DNA of 64,000 nt from Effrenium voratum (taxonomy: Eukaryota > Sar > Dinophyceae > Suessiales > Symbiodiniaceae), in assembly GCA_963377175.1 (NCBI GenBank), contig CAUJNA010000465.1, positions 1-64,000 of the forward strand, given 5' to 3'. Both the position numbers and the translations under genes were made by a program. Shown piece after piece: positions 18,431 through 29,334 of this stretch (positions within the stretch are counted from its first letter, which is position 1; each line of letters begins with the position of its first letter). The notes below the pieces were generated by a model. It worked only from the letters and a program-made list of their open reading frames with translations, was not told the origin of the DNA and made no database searches.

Positions 18431-18758
18431 GCAGATATGCTTCACTCTAAGGTGTGTCTTCAGGCTGTACGACGGACAGATTTGATTACTTATCTGTTTC
18501 TTCAATTCAATTTTGGGGGAGAAGGTCTCCGGCAGATAGGCTGAGCCTTCTGGGTCAGTTGAGGAATTCTGGCCGATAGGCTGGGCTCCTGGTTCGCCCG
18601 CGCTCGCGCGCTGCTGTCTTGGGTTCCGTGGCCCAACCCTGCCGACGCATGGCGACCGCTGACGGGATGGGCACGGGGCGCTGCTGTGTGACTCCCCCGC
18701 AGCCGTCCTGGGACTTGGCGATGGGGCTGAAGATGGACAAACCAAGGGCTGCTGCTGC

Positions 18759-19496
18759 TTGTCTGCTTGCGGGATACTGCGAGTGGACGGTGAAGAGTTT
18801 CAAGGGGAGGAGCCGAGGCTCACGACCATCGACCCAGATATGGAGAGTATCGACGGAGATGAACGCTGTGCATCTGGCAGCCGGGTCAAGCGGAAGAGCT
18901 TTGCCCGTGGACAACAGCCGCTCAGCCATGTGGCGGGATGTGGGTCGGGGACCCGAAATCCTGGCCCGAGTGGAAGGCGGTTCATCAGCAGACGACATTG
19001 GTCAAAACGGTTGCCGATCAAGCGGAAGGCGTTTGGGGAGCACCCTCTGTATAAGGGGGAGGACTTCGGTGACGCGGACCATCACTGGAGAGCAATCAGG
19101 GCCTGGATGAACGATAGGCCCAACGCGTTGTTCACCCCTCCGGAGGTGGCTGTTGACGCAACGATGCTGACGGAGGGCAGGAACAGGGATGAGATCATTA
19201 GATGCTCTTCCGGGAGAACGGTCAAGAAGTTTGTCACGGCCGATAGGCCAGGCGTGCGGGGATACCTGCACGCCATGGGCGACCCAATAGAATGGGATTA
19301 CCCTCAGATTTTGCAAGTCTCGCCCAAGAACCCGGCGAGTGCCTCTGACGTTGAGATCGGACCTGACGATGGTTGGGCCTTCTTTGACATGGCGATCAAC
19401 TTCCGGGATCGGGCGGATACCGAAAAGGTCCTCATTCACGGAACGTCACAGTCATCGTTGTGGGGCATCCTGGGTGGTATGCAGGTTACTGCATCA
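18759..19496 (+). pseudogene. Start of second ORF block, possible ADP-ribosyltransferase-like motif
   Basis: The open frame begins without ATG. It contains EHPLYKGEDFGDADHHWRA, SGRTVKKFVTADRPGVRG, GPDDGWAFFDMAINF and VLIHGTSQSSLWGILGGM. HGTS followed by xxLxxIL resembles the His-Gly-Thr motif of PARP-like ADP-ribosyltransferase folds. No following Tyr or Glu motif is certain, so this is only a suggestion. The frame changes near 19496 and the sequence continues in another frame. It might be a different retroelement ORF or a captured gene. Confidence 0.35.
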
Positions 19497-19499
19497 ACT

Positions 19500-20136
19500 G
19501 CGAGCGAAGAAGCTGCGGGCGTTGTCGCACTACGGCCAGAACACGTGGGCGAGGATCGGGATTTGCATTAAGCAACCCAACGAGACGGAGAACTTGTTTG
19601 GAGACCAACCTGCACTGCGGGGCGTCAAGAGGGGAGCGCAACGCGTGTTCCCCAACGCGAGGCTGGCGATTAGTGGTACCTGCATCAAGCTTGAACGACC
19701 TGCGGCGGATTCTCAGTACGTGGAGATATGCAACTCAGGAGGCGATAGCATCCTGCAGTACTTCAATCCGTACATTGAGTTGAATCCGCATGCTCCCAGC
19801 ACCGTGTGGGCAATGCACAAGTTCTTTCCCGATAACTACATGGGACCGATAGGTCTTTCGGTAGAGGAGGAGAATTTGCGCGCTGCTCCGGGGACACCTC
19901 AGGCAGCTCAGGTGGACGGTGGAATGCTATTCGCTAAGGTTGTGCCCAAGTTGAACATGCGCGAGGCTATCCAAGGTGAAGCATTTGAGATCACTTTGAC
20001 AAAAGGGTACCTCACCGATCCCGAGGAGGAGGCGAAGATCATTGCTCGAGGGGCGATCGTCCCAAGGGAGCTGGACTGCTTCAAGCAGGCCAGGCGAATC
20101 TTGCGCCTGATAAGGAACATGTTCCTCAGTCCATAG
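19500..20136 (+). pseudogene. Continuation of second-block ORF, unknown domain
   Basis: The frame encodes GQNTWARIGICIKQPNETEN, RVFPNARLAISGTCIKLERP, YVEICNSGGDSILQYFNPYI and AEIIAR-like sequence, ending FKQARRILRLIRNMFLSP. It is evenly hydrophilic and globular in look with no family recognised. It ends 10 bp before the GGGAG-GATA-CTCCC hairpin at 20147. Confidence 0.4.
19736..19755. repeat. GATA-loop hairpin
   Basis: Arms CAGGAGGC and GCATCCTG pair at 7 of 8 positions around GATA. Confidence 0.75.
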
Positions 20137-20146
20137 AGCTGTCGAG

Positions 20147-20160
20147 GGGAGGATACTCCC
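20147..20160. repeat. GATA-loop hairpin after an ORF stop
   Basis: Arms GGGAG and CTCCC are perfect around GATA. The same GGAG/CTCC form recurs at 25140-25151, and GAGGG/CCCTC with GATA at 18282-18295. Confidence 0.75.
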
Positions 20161-20261
20161 GAATGGAGAGAGTTTGGGATGTGTGGGCGACTGCCATGTT
20201 ATGGACATGATGCTCCCCATCTACCCCTCCATAGTGTTGAGCGACCAACGGAACGGGTGCC

Positions 20262-22764
20262 GTGTTGAGGATAGCGGCGGCAATCTCCGCCGCCGGGTAT
20301 GGTCCTCCCGTGTTCAAGGAGGAATCCGCGACCCCGGATGCGACCGTTTTCTACTTGCTGGACCAGACGTTCAATACCGTCTCCCAGAAGAGTAAGAAGG
20401 GGTTGGAACAAACCGCGTTAGCGGAAAGCGTCCTAAATTGCAGGACGAAGAACGACAGGTTGAGGGGTTCCCCGGACAACCGGCCGTTCAAGAACTATGA
20501 GGTCCAGTACGTGACCAGTACTCGTGATAACGAGGAAACGTCACTTCGCATGATGATCACCAAGGCCTACGAGCTGATGGACAGGCGGACGAGTGTATCC
20601 AGAAACACGGAAACGCAAATGCGGCTAAGTCTGACCCCGGGAAATCGTTGGTCAAGAGGTGATCACGGGGTTCGATCCGGATGAAGATGAACACGATTTG
20701 CATGAATCTGATTCCTGTGGTCTCCGCTGATGCTGTGTCGCGGGGGTGCGAAGTGGACAACTACGGCAGGAACAAGCCAGTTTCAAGGGCTTGGGCTATA
20801 TTGCCTGCGTACCTGGCAGCGGTTCCCTTACCAGGACTGATTGGCCTGGGGAGACCGGGATGAAGATCAGGGACGCAATCATGCAGCAGCTGAAGGAGAG
20901 TACTTCTTCGAAGATGGGTAGTGCTGGCTCGGTGTCGGAATCAGAGGAGGCCGAGATGCCGGATGCTGGACAGGAGGTTCCGCCGATAGGCGGGGCTCCT
21001 GGCACATCATCATCAGGTGTGGATCACCGAGAGGCGAGTGTGGCCGCTGTCCCAAAGCCTCCTCCTAAAGCGTTAGTCGCGAGGAGATGATGGCATCGGT
21101 GCGGCCCAAGTCTCCACCAAACCCTCCACGGAGCCCGAGAGTCTCTTCCCCGCACATTCCTACGGGCGAAGCTGGGAATCGATGGACTTCGAGTTTGCGG
21201 ACGCAGGGCGACGATTGAGGAGGAGAACGTCGGGGCTGGAGGTTCTCTTGATGTTGATGACCTCCTCCCCGATAGGGGGGGGGGTCGAACTTCAGACAGA
21301 CACCTTCAACGATGGTGAAGGTCCCACCAAGGCCGAGCTGAAGGAGTTTACCGGGGACGTCGAGATGAAGCCGGTGGAAGAAGCGGAGGTTCCGGTCGAG
21401 AAGACAGGCAGCGCTCCGCGACAGCGAGTTGACCAGTTGTAGAGTCGCCCGCAGCCAAACGAGCGGCATCTCTTGTTAGGGAGGATCGCAGGACCAACGG
21501 TTGACGCTCAGCGGAAGGACGAGAAGTCAGGTGCTATTGGCCCCGGCGTGCCGTTTTCCTATGGTCCCAAGTACACGGATAATGCTGGGGATTTGCGGGA
21601 TACCGCGGAGACCCCAAAAGGAGCGTCATCCCAGGAGTCTCGTGGAGGCACGTGAACACGCCCTATCCAGAGCACCCGGGCGAGGCGCCGGAGCTGAAAC
21701 CTGCGGAGGTCAGGCATTTTCAGGAGTCGAGCTCCTACCTTGCGTCAAGGAAAACTTGGACGTCTGCGAAGCCGGCGGAGTACAAGTCCAACAGGAGGTC
21801 CATCGCCCAGCATGTCCTGGCGAAGTCATCCGCAACAGGGCGATCACTCGGGAGCGGGCTACCTCCGAAGAGTGGAGGAAGGCAAATGAGACAGGACACA
21901 TCATGTTTCCTACTTGCGATAGCAAGTGGAACGCAGCGCTGGATCGAGCTGTGCACAATGACCTTATGTACGGATTGATGCAGTCCAGGTGGCTGGAAGG
22001 ATTGACCAGGAGTACATCAACCCACGCGATCGGAAGTCATCGCCGTGGGCCGACCAGCAGTGGAACATGAAGAAGATGGCGACTGAGGCCGCCAACATCC
22101 CGTTCGGGATGAGACAAGACATCCAGGCGAAGTATCATCACGGACGGGCACCTCCGGGAGACTGGGCAGATATGCCCGATCGGGATGACTACATGGTTCG
22201 TGGGACCGTTAGTGATCCGAACCGGAGAGCCTGTCTTCGGGCTCTCGGGCGCCGGGAATAAGGGCTACTCTTTTGAATGCGCAGACTGGTCAGTGCATCC
22301 CGCTGGATGATCCGACCTGGGTGCCGGAAGTAGCGTCATCACATCTGTTGCTGGCGACGCTCACCACCATTGCATCGCATGTGGATTGCGCCCTTGGGCG
22401 CGCGTGGCGGATGCCTATGTTCCATCCTCAGTTGATGGCGGCAACGGCGATGCTGGAAAAGCTGCAAAAGTACTTCAATGCGTTGAACGAGGCAGTTTTG
22501 GGCAAGCGGTTGGGCACCGCGCCTTTCAGCATGATCGCTGGCCATCTTGCTCCGCAGTTGCGGACTATTCCAACTAGGGAGCAGATGTCTGACACGTTGG
22601 CGCAGTCAGCGCCTGAAATCTTGCTTTCCATGTTGCAGCGTTGTCGCAGACCCTTGGGAGAGATGGCAACCCATTTGGGAAGTCATGGAGCTACCTGGCC
22701 CGGGCATCACATGGCTGGTGGTGTTGCAGACGAAGATCGTGCGGGGAAAGCGGCCGCAGGTTGA
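20262..22764 (+). pseudogene. Series of short unrecognised frames in the second block
   Basis: Successive plus-strand frames (20262-20684, 20746-21090, 21182-21442, 21501-22070, 21989-22261, 22273-22764) switch phase often. The sequence is acidic and Pro/Ser-rich in the middle (SGSVSESEEAEMPDAGQEVPP-type) and more globular later (SSPWADQQWNMKKMATEAAN, HPQLMAATAMLEKLQKYFNA). The pattern suggests one long decayed coding sequence, or exons of one gene. No domain is recognised. Confidence 0.35.
21910..21929. repeat. GATA-loop hairpin
   Basis: Arms CTACTTGC and GCAAGTGG pair over 8 positions (one G.U) around GATA. Confidence 0.8.
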
Positions 22765-22906
22765 TGACGAGCAGCGCCCGGAGGCGAGTTCGTCAGGACT
22801 GCAGAGGACCGAGCAGTGGTCGCTGATCGGGCCCGTGTGTCTGACGAGGAGGAAGACTCTTGCCGTTAGGGACGAGATCCAGATGGGTGCGTGAAAGGCC
22901 GCGTGC

Positions 22907-23626
22907 ATGTTCGATGATAACACGACAGTGTATCATCGTGTGTGGGACTATGGTGACTTTACTCCTGATAGGGGGGGCCACAAGCGGACACGTGAGGGTG
23001 TCAGGCTGAACGTGACTTGCACGTTCTGCTTGAGGTGCGCGGAGATCACACCATCTGGGATGCACTTGTGCGCGGGATGTGCGCTCCCGATCTTCTACCC
23101 GAATTTCTTCCCTAATGCGGACGAGGGAGACTTCGCGCGGAGCTACATCGTCCCAGAGTGGGTGAGGAGCATGGGGCAGTTCCATCCCAAGAGGATTGCT
23201 TCCGATGTGGTCGGGGTCATCAAGAAGAACCTGATTTCTTTCTCGATGGGGTCCGATTTGAGGTTGACGGTGCAGAGTGGCATTCGGTTGCCACCCTACC
23301 TTGGGGAGGATAAGGGCGGCGTCAACGTGGCGTGGGATGAAATGGCAAAGGTGCTCTTTCAATTCTCCTACGTGTCGGGCATGTCGGCGTCGGACGCTTT
23401 CGTGGAGAAGTGGGTGGCGAAGCACCTCATCAAGACCAATCAAATCGATAGATTTGAGTCGGTGACCGAGTACTTCCGAGCGAACCCGGCGCATGCGGCC
23501 CAATGGGGAAGGCGTATGACAACTTCCGTTAGGAAGTTCGCTCGCCATGACACCTATTTGTCCTTTTATGGCCTACGTGATTGGTGCTGCTGCGGGACAT
23601 CTGACTTCGATGTATCCGACCCATAG
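22907..23626 (+). CDS. Zinc-ribbon-containing hypothetical protein, 239 aa
   Basis: The largest uninterrupted ATG-initiated frame in the second block (MFDDNTTVYHRVWDYG). Residues about 37-60 form a four-cysteine ribbon, CTFCLRC...CAGC. The rest is globular with EWVRSMGQFHPKRIASDVVG, GVNVAWDEMAKVLFQF and an aromatic C-terminus (YLSFYGLRDWCCCGTSDF). The ribbon suggests nucleic-acid or protein binding. I do not recognise the family. It contains the two most perfect GATA/GTTA hairpins (23440 and 23521). Whether it is an independent gene or part of the decayed upstream coding sequence is unclear. Confidence 0.45.
   Translation: MFDDNTTVYHRVWDYGDFTPDRGGHKRTREGVRLNVTCTFCLRCAEITPSGMHLCAGCALPIFYPNFFPNADEGDFARSYIVPEWVRSMGQFHPKRIASDVVGVIKKNLISFSMGSDLRLTVQSGIRLPPYLGEDKGGVNVAWDEMAKVLFQFSYVSGMSASDAFVEKWVAKHLIKTNQIDRFESVTEYFRANPAHAAQWGRRMTTSVRKFARHDTYLSFYGLRDWCCCGTSDFDVSDP
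23440..23457. repeat. GATA-loop hairpin
   Basis: Perfect 7-bp arms TCAAATC and GATTTGA around GATA. Confidence 0.85.
23521..23538. repeat. GTTA-loop hairpin
   Basis: Perfect 7-bp arms AACTTCC and GGAAGTT around GTTA. Confidence 0.85.
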
Positions 23627-23671
23627 GAAGGACGGAGATATCCTGGCTAGCCATCGGTTGATGACTCGCAC

Positions 23672-24300
23672 ATGGTGTCGTCGGCGGGGTGCGACGAGAA
23701 GAGGAGGCTGAAGGAGGCGATAGCCAAGGTGCAGAAGGCGATTAGCGAGGGCAAATCGGAGCCTCCCATTCCAATCCGCGACCCTTTCGTCCACGTTAGT
23801 GATGAAAAGGTGCGGACTGTCATTGATGGCAAGCAGCCTGAGCCGCAGGACATCAACATTGGCGCATCACGCTGCACAGGGTCCTGGTCCAAAGCAGGAA
23901 CCTGCCTCCAAGGATGCGAAAGGAAAAGGGAAGAAGGGTGAAAAGGGTGGTAAGGGCGATAGTCCTTCCGACCAACGGCCAAAGTCAGGTGAAGCGTCAG
24001 GAAAAGGGTCCGGCAAGGGCGATAGCTCCGCCGTTCCCAAGGCCAAGGCTAAGGCTGACGCGGGGCCGACCGCGATGGATGTTGATCCTCCAGATGCTCA
24101 ACCGAACAAATCCTGGGTCGCGATAGCGGTCGACGACCAAGCGCAAAAGCAAAGACGACGCCGCTCCCAGAAGCCACAGTGAGGCTCCGGCCTCGAAAGC
24201 GGAGCCGAAAGTGAAGGCGAAGGCAACTCCCGTTCCTAAAGCAGGGGACGACCAGGCTTGAAGGGCTGAGTCCAAGGGAGACGAAGCGGGCAGACCCGAA
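23672..24300 (+). pseudogene. Low-complexity Lys/Ala/Pro-rich coding remnant
   Basis: Frames contain EEKRRLKEAIAKVQKAISEG-like helix sequence, then KGKKGEKGGKGDSP and KAKADAGPTAMDVDPPDA. It is basic, disordered and phase-shifted near 23870 and 24180. It carries four G(A/T)TA hairpins. No function can be assigned. Confidence 0.35.
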
Positions 24301-24703
24301 GGTTGAGGTCAAGAAGCAAAAGGGGAGTCGAGACGATGCTCCCAGCGATAGCCGGGAAAGAAAGTCTCGTTGGGATCCAGAGGTGCCTACGAAGGAGTCG
24401 ACGAAGCGGGAGGCATCGAAGAGACCCGATGATGTTGACAGCAGGCCAGGGGCGGCGGCGAGAGAGGCAGGTGGAGATGATCTCCACTCCGCACTTGGCA
24501 GATCTTCGGCAAAGGACGCGGTAGCGCCCTTGGCGAAGAAGCCCGAAGGGAGTGGTCAGGCTGCACTCAGCAGGACGAGCTGCTTGCACCCGGTAGAAGG
24601 CCACTTCAGGACGCTGCCGGAGGCCCCGATGGGGGATGCGTTCTTGGCGATGTCCTCCGATAGGGTGCGTTAGAGACTTCAGAGCGGGCACATCGGGGTA
24701 CGG

Positions 24704-24955
24704 ATGTTTCTCGTACGCCTTCCCGGAGGTCCGTTAGGACCCATGAGACCAGCGATTCTCGAGAGTCGAGGTATCGACCGCGAAGAGACAGAGGATCGAG
24801 ACCGAAGAAGAGACGATCGTCGGGATCATCGTGATGATGAGTCGCTCAATCGGGACCGAGATCGAAGAAGAGATCGCAGGAGGTCCGAAAGAGAACGTGA
24901 CAGGGACCGTGCGCGGGGCGGACGTGACCGGAGGAGACGTGATGATAGCCGATAG
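24704..24955 (+). CDS. Arg/Asp-rich C-terminal domain
   Basis: A frame of 83 residues from ATG 24704 is dominated after residue 25 by alternating Arg with Asp/Glu (RDRRRDDRRDHRDDESL, RRSERERDRDRARGG). This resembles RD/RE-rich tails of RNA-binding or splicing proteins. It is more likely the 3' end of the decayed upstream sequence than a gene of its own. Confidence 0.35.
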   Translation: MFLVRLPGGPLGPMRPAILESRGIDREETEDRDRRRDDRRDHRDDESLNRDRDRRRDRRRSERERDRDRARGGRDRRRRDDSR

Positions 24956-25348
24956 GCTGATTCACAAGGGTTGCGGCTGATAGGCTTGCGCCTGCTCTCC
25001 GATGGTCGGCGCTGCGGGGTGGGGATTGTGATCCTCCTGAACCGCTGAGGCGCGTTGTTCGTGCCTCTCCTGCACCGCTGCTCGGCTGCTGGTCATGGTC
25101 ACCATGAAGTAGTGTGAGTGAGAGGGGATGCAAGCCAGTGGAGGATACTCCCAGGTTTGCGGCATTTATGTGTTTTACAAGTACGCATGGTCAGGAGTAC
25201 CTCTTGCCGATAGGCGAGTGTGCTGGTGGACATACGTTATCTTTTTCATGGCTTCTGATAAGAATTGAGCTACTTGCATTGCTGATGCAAACAGTTGTGG
25301 CCTATTGTCGTCATGTGGACTCTTCCACAAGGTATGTTGGGCAGCGTT

Positions 25349-25540
25349 ACCCCGATTAATTCGGGGTGGTGACGGGACTTTAATGCCCGGGATGTCGCGC
25401 AACTGCCTTTGTGGGTTTGCTCCACCGCTGACGGCGGTAGTGTCCAGCTGTTTGCGGACGCGTGCGAGCAGTTGAATCCTATCAGTAAATGGCACGCCCC
25501 ACCCGTCAAATGACGGGCTCCTCGTGAGGGGGGTGTGGCT
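25349..25540 (+). ncRNA. Cluster of stem-loops, candidate structured RNA
   Basis: Perfect stems occur in close succession: ACCCCGA/TCGGGGT (25349-25367), ACCGC/GCGGT (25424-25438) and CCCGTCA/TGACGGG with loop AA (25502-25517). The last is enclosed by CACGCCCC near 25493 and GGGGGGTGTG near 25528. No long reading frame with motifs covers the interval. The RNA class is unknown. Confidence 0.3.
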
Positions 25541-25574
25541 TAAACCATCATCTGGGACGTCGCGATAGTGACTG

Positions 25575-25595
25575 ACCGGTGGTGTTTGGCTCAAG
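25575..25595 (+). other. Possible relict of the dinoflagellate spliced leader
   Basis: The last 11 nt, TTTGGCTCAAG, equal the 3' end of the dinoflagellate spliced-leader exon, and ACCG at 25575-25578 matches its 5' end at nearly the right spacing. The middle differs. Genes re-inserted from trans-spliced mRNA keep such relics. It could also be chance. Confidence 0.3.
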
Positions 25596-25599
25596 TTTG

Positions 25600-26450
25600 C
25601 GGGTCCGCCGCGCCTCGGATGAGCGTCGCCGGATCCCCGCGTCGATCACCCACATGTCGGTGGAGAAAGACACATCGGCCCGGGGCAGATTGGTGGGGGT
25701 CGCCCGTGCGGTTCATCGTCGATCAAGGTTGCGGGTACTTGTATTCTTGTTTTGGTCTTTTGGTTGTTGTTCTCTGGTGTGTGGGAAACCCTGATCTTTG
25801 GGACCGGGGATTGGTTTGCTTTTGGGGAACCTTTCTTTGTGGCTTGTTTACCCCAACTTGCCCATTGCCTGGGCATAGGTTCGTGCCCGAATCACATTAT
25901 ATATAAGCTCTTCAGACGCGCAGATGCGAGCTGATGCACACAAGTTGTAAGCACCAGCAGCGCAGCCACCACCTCCAGAAAGGACCTAGGGAAGGATGCA
26001 ATGGGGACACTTCCTTTCACAAAGAAGGATAACACATCAAGCAAAGGAAGAGTACAAAAGCACAAAGAGTATGTCTCTTGCACATGCCTACAAACAAGAA
26101 AACAGCAGAAACAGAAGAGAAATGAGAGTTGGGAAGAGAAAGCAAACGGAAATACCGCAACAGTTCGAGGGTGATGAGTGTTCCACACATTTTGCAATGA
26201 CAGAAAGGAAAGAGTGGAAGGACAGAAGAACATGAGATGTAATGTGTGCAATAAGAGAAGAGGAACACCAAAGGAAAGGGAAGGAGTACGAGGTAGAATT
26301 AGGAATGACAAAGAAGAACAGAGAAACACAATACAAAGGATACGAGAAAGGATACGAGAAACACGAGAAACACTAATCTGAAACACATGCACTCATCCGT
26401 GCCCAGCAGCATGTGACACTTGTACTCAGGCCAAGGTCTCAACAAATCAC
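25600..26450. other. No gene recognised
   Basis: 25990-26380 is A/G-rich on the plus strand. The long hydrophobic frame on its complement is explained by composition. Nothing else stands out. Confidence 0.4.
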
Positions 26451-26520
26451 ACTAATACACCCCACACTCCAAAAGCATGGTGACATGCAGTGTATTCAGC
26501 CAACCAATTGACATTTGTAG

Positions 26521-26955
26521 ACACGTGCTGCGCCTTTTACGTTGGGGTGGGGGTGGGGGGTGGGGTCCAATTTTGAGGCATTGTTTGAGAGGTTTTGGGA
26601 AGGCATCACAAGCTTTCAAGCGCTTCAAAGCTCTCCTAACCCCCTTCAGAGCCGAAGCACTTAGGCTTTGGGTCAGATCCCAACAATAATATTTAAGCGG
26701 CCCTTTAAATCCAAAAGCATGGGAGAATTGTTGTGTTTCAGCCCGAAAGCAATTGCCACTTCCACGTGATGTGGCCTTTTGGGGGGGTCCAATTTTTGAG
26801 TCATTGTTTGAGCCGTTTTTGGAACAAACTGCAGCATCAAAGCGCTTTAAAACTCCTAGGGACCAGTAAAGGCTTCTTCCAAACACCTTTGGTCCCCTGA
26901 AGCCTTAAAGTGCCCAATCCAAAGCTTCAAAGCAAACAAAAGCTCCTAGGGACCA
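26521..26955. repeat. Diverged direct repeat, ~240-bp period
   Basis: CACGTG, a G-rich run, GGTCCAATTTTGAG and CATTGTTTGAG recur in the same order at 26522-26590 and 26764-26815. CTCCTAGGGACCA recurs at 26852 and 26942. The copies are imperfect. Confidence 0.6.
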
Positions 26956-27211
26956 AGGACAAACATTGCTGGGACAGAAGCCACGGCAATGCGGTTTTCT
27001 ACGCGGTTAGTTTTGCCCAGCAGTTGTGCTGACGGTGTGACGTTAAAGTCGCGAGCTGGGTGGGTGCTCATGCACTTTGCCGGAAGGAGGTTGCAGCCGG
27101 ATCCAGTGAGCAGCTTGTGGATGAAATCATGAAGCAGCAGCAGGGCAGCCGAGCACAATGCGTATGTCAGGTGAGTTGAGAGATGTGGACGTGCTGCGTG
27201 GATGGGTTTGA

Positions 27212-27960
<749 letters not shown>

Positions 27961-29330
27961 TGTGTGTGTGCGCGTGTGCCTGAGGTTGGCAGGAGGCAAG
28001 CCCAACGGGCCGGCCAGAAGCCTGACATCAACACCGACGTGCGTGATCGTAGGCCACACGCCCAACAAATGCTCGAATGTTGCCCAACCAAGGCTGCGAC
28101 GCCAGGCATGGTCAGAGCGGACAGCGTCAGCGTGGTGACAGAGGTGCCTCCCAGATGGCCATGAATTTTGAATGGGCATCACCCTCCAACGTGGATGGCG
28201 GACATACATCCTCATGTAAATGAAGCCCTTCCGGCTTTTGAATTCAGGCATGGCTGTTCGACAGAATCATTGCCAGCGGTTCGCATGGCTGTTCCAGGCG
28301 TCAGATGCCAATTCGGCTCATTTGCTACGCATGATCCAGACAGAGTCAAGGGCTGAAATGGGATGAGCTGTTGTGACACTCTGCAATCAGAAAGCACGGC
28401 GCAGTGTGGTGTCCAAGGTTGCAGATAATGCCTGACGCGCTGCTTCAGGAGGGCAAGCATTTGCTTCTACGTTGTGTGGCGCACAAGGTTGTATTGTAGC
28501 CTGAGCAGAGCAGAGGACAGTGACAAGGGTGTGGAGGACCCATGCAAAGCGCTGGTATCTCAGCCTGTCCGAACACTTCACTCTGACACAAGGCATCCAG
28601 GTGAAAAGTACCCTTGAAGTTGAAACCTGCGAAGTTAGACGCGGTGCTTGAGTCGTTCCCGCGTAACGCGTGCGGTTGTGCGCACGTGCGTGCGTGTGCG
28701 TTCATGGGCGTGTGTTTGTGTCTGTGTCTGTGTCTGTGTCTGTGTCGGGTCGTCTCCACTTGCCTTCCTGTGTCTCCCAGTCAGATGCCAGATGCTGTGA
28801 GTTTTGGGGCTCACCTTGCTTGCTGGGCACGGCAGTTGGCGTTGTTCCTCTTACAGCCCGGCCTCGGGCAAACCCAATTTGCGTTCTGCTTGTTCTCTGC
28901 GAAAGTGGGGCTGAGCTTGCTTGCTATAGGCACGCCGGAAAGACGGGCAGGTTGCGTGCGCCACGCCTGGAGTATGGCCAAGCCCTGTTGCTGCACCGGG
29001 CCGTCGTTGTCCTGCGTTTTTGTGTGTGTGTGTGTGTTTGCTTATTCATTTGTTTTTCATTGCTTGATTGTTTTGCTTCTTTGTTTCTTGCTTGTGTTGC
29101 TTGATTGTTTGTTTGTCTGTCTACCTTTTGAATTAGGGATCATGGCTTCCAGACCCACGCGTGGTGTCAAGGGATAGGCATCAAAACAAGACAGAGCCCA
29201 CAAACCCGAACGCACATCACTTTGCGCAAACCCAAGAAAATAATTAGAGGGAACTTTTTTCAGTATAAGCCAATGGGGCTCGCAATCAAGCCAACTGCGC
29301 AAACTATGTTTTTCAGCTTGTAAACTGCAC
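27961..29330. other. No gene recognised
   Basis: Unique-looking sequence with a short GTGTCT run at 28710-28745 and T-rich sequence near 29020-29120. Open frames lack recognisable motifs. Confidence 0.4.
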
Positions 29331-29334
29331 TTTG

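Larger units (their letters stand above)
11550..25572. repeat. Dispersed family of hairpins with constant GATA/GTTA loop
   Basis: Stems differ from site to site while the 4-nt loop is GATA or GTTA. Sites with at least five pairs (G.U allowed, occasional mismatch or internal loop) start at 11550, 12660, 14198, 15564, 16835, 17091, 17810, 17922, 18282, 19736, 19842, 20147, 20980, 21261, 21910, 23440, 23521, 23952, 24116, 24340, 24728, 25203 and 25559. Four-bp versions lie at 12067, 17203, 18038, 19238, 20413 and 25140. They lie in coding segments and in more than one reading frame. Roughly 35 GATAG and 18 GTTAG words were counted by eye on the plus strand in this block. Confidence 0.75.

Noticed and set aside
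22555..22566. CCGCAGTTGCGG as a further CTGCG hairpin
   Set aside because: Arms of only 5 bp with a 2-nt loop. Likely chance.
25892..26392. Hydrophobic minus-strand ORF suggesting a membrane protein
   Set aside because: The complementary strand is A/G-rich, so Phe/Leu/Ser richness is compositional. No start context or motifs.
29229..29238. Palindrome-like TTTGCGCAAA near 29222
   Set aside because: Only 10 nt, with no extended arms. Expected by chance.
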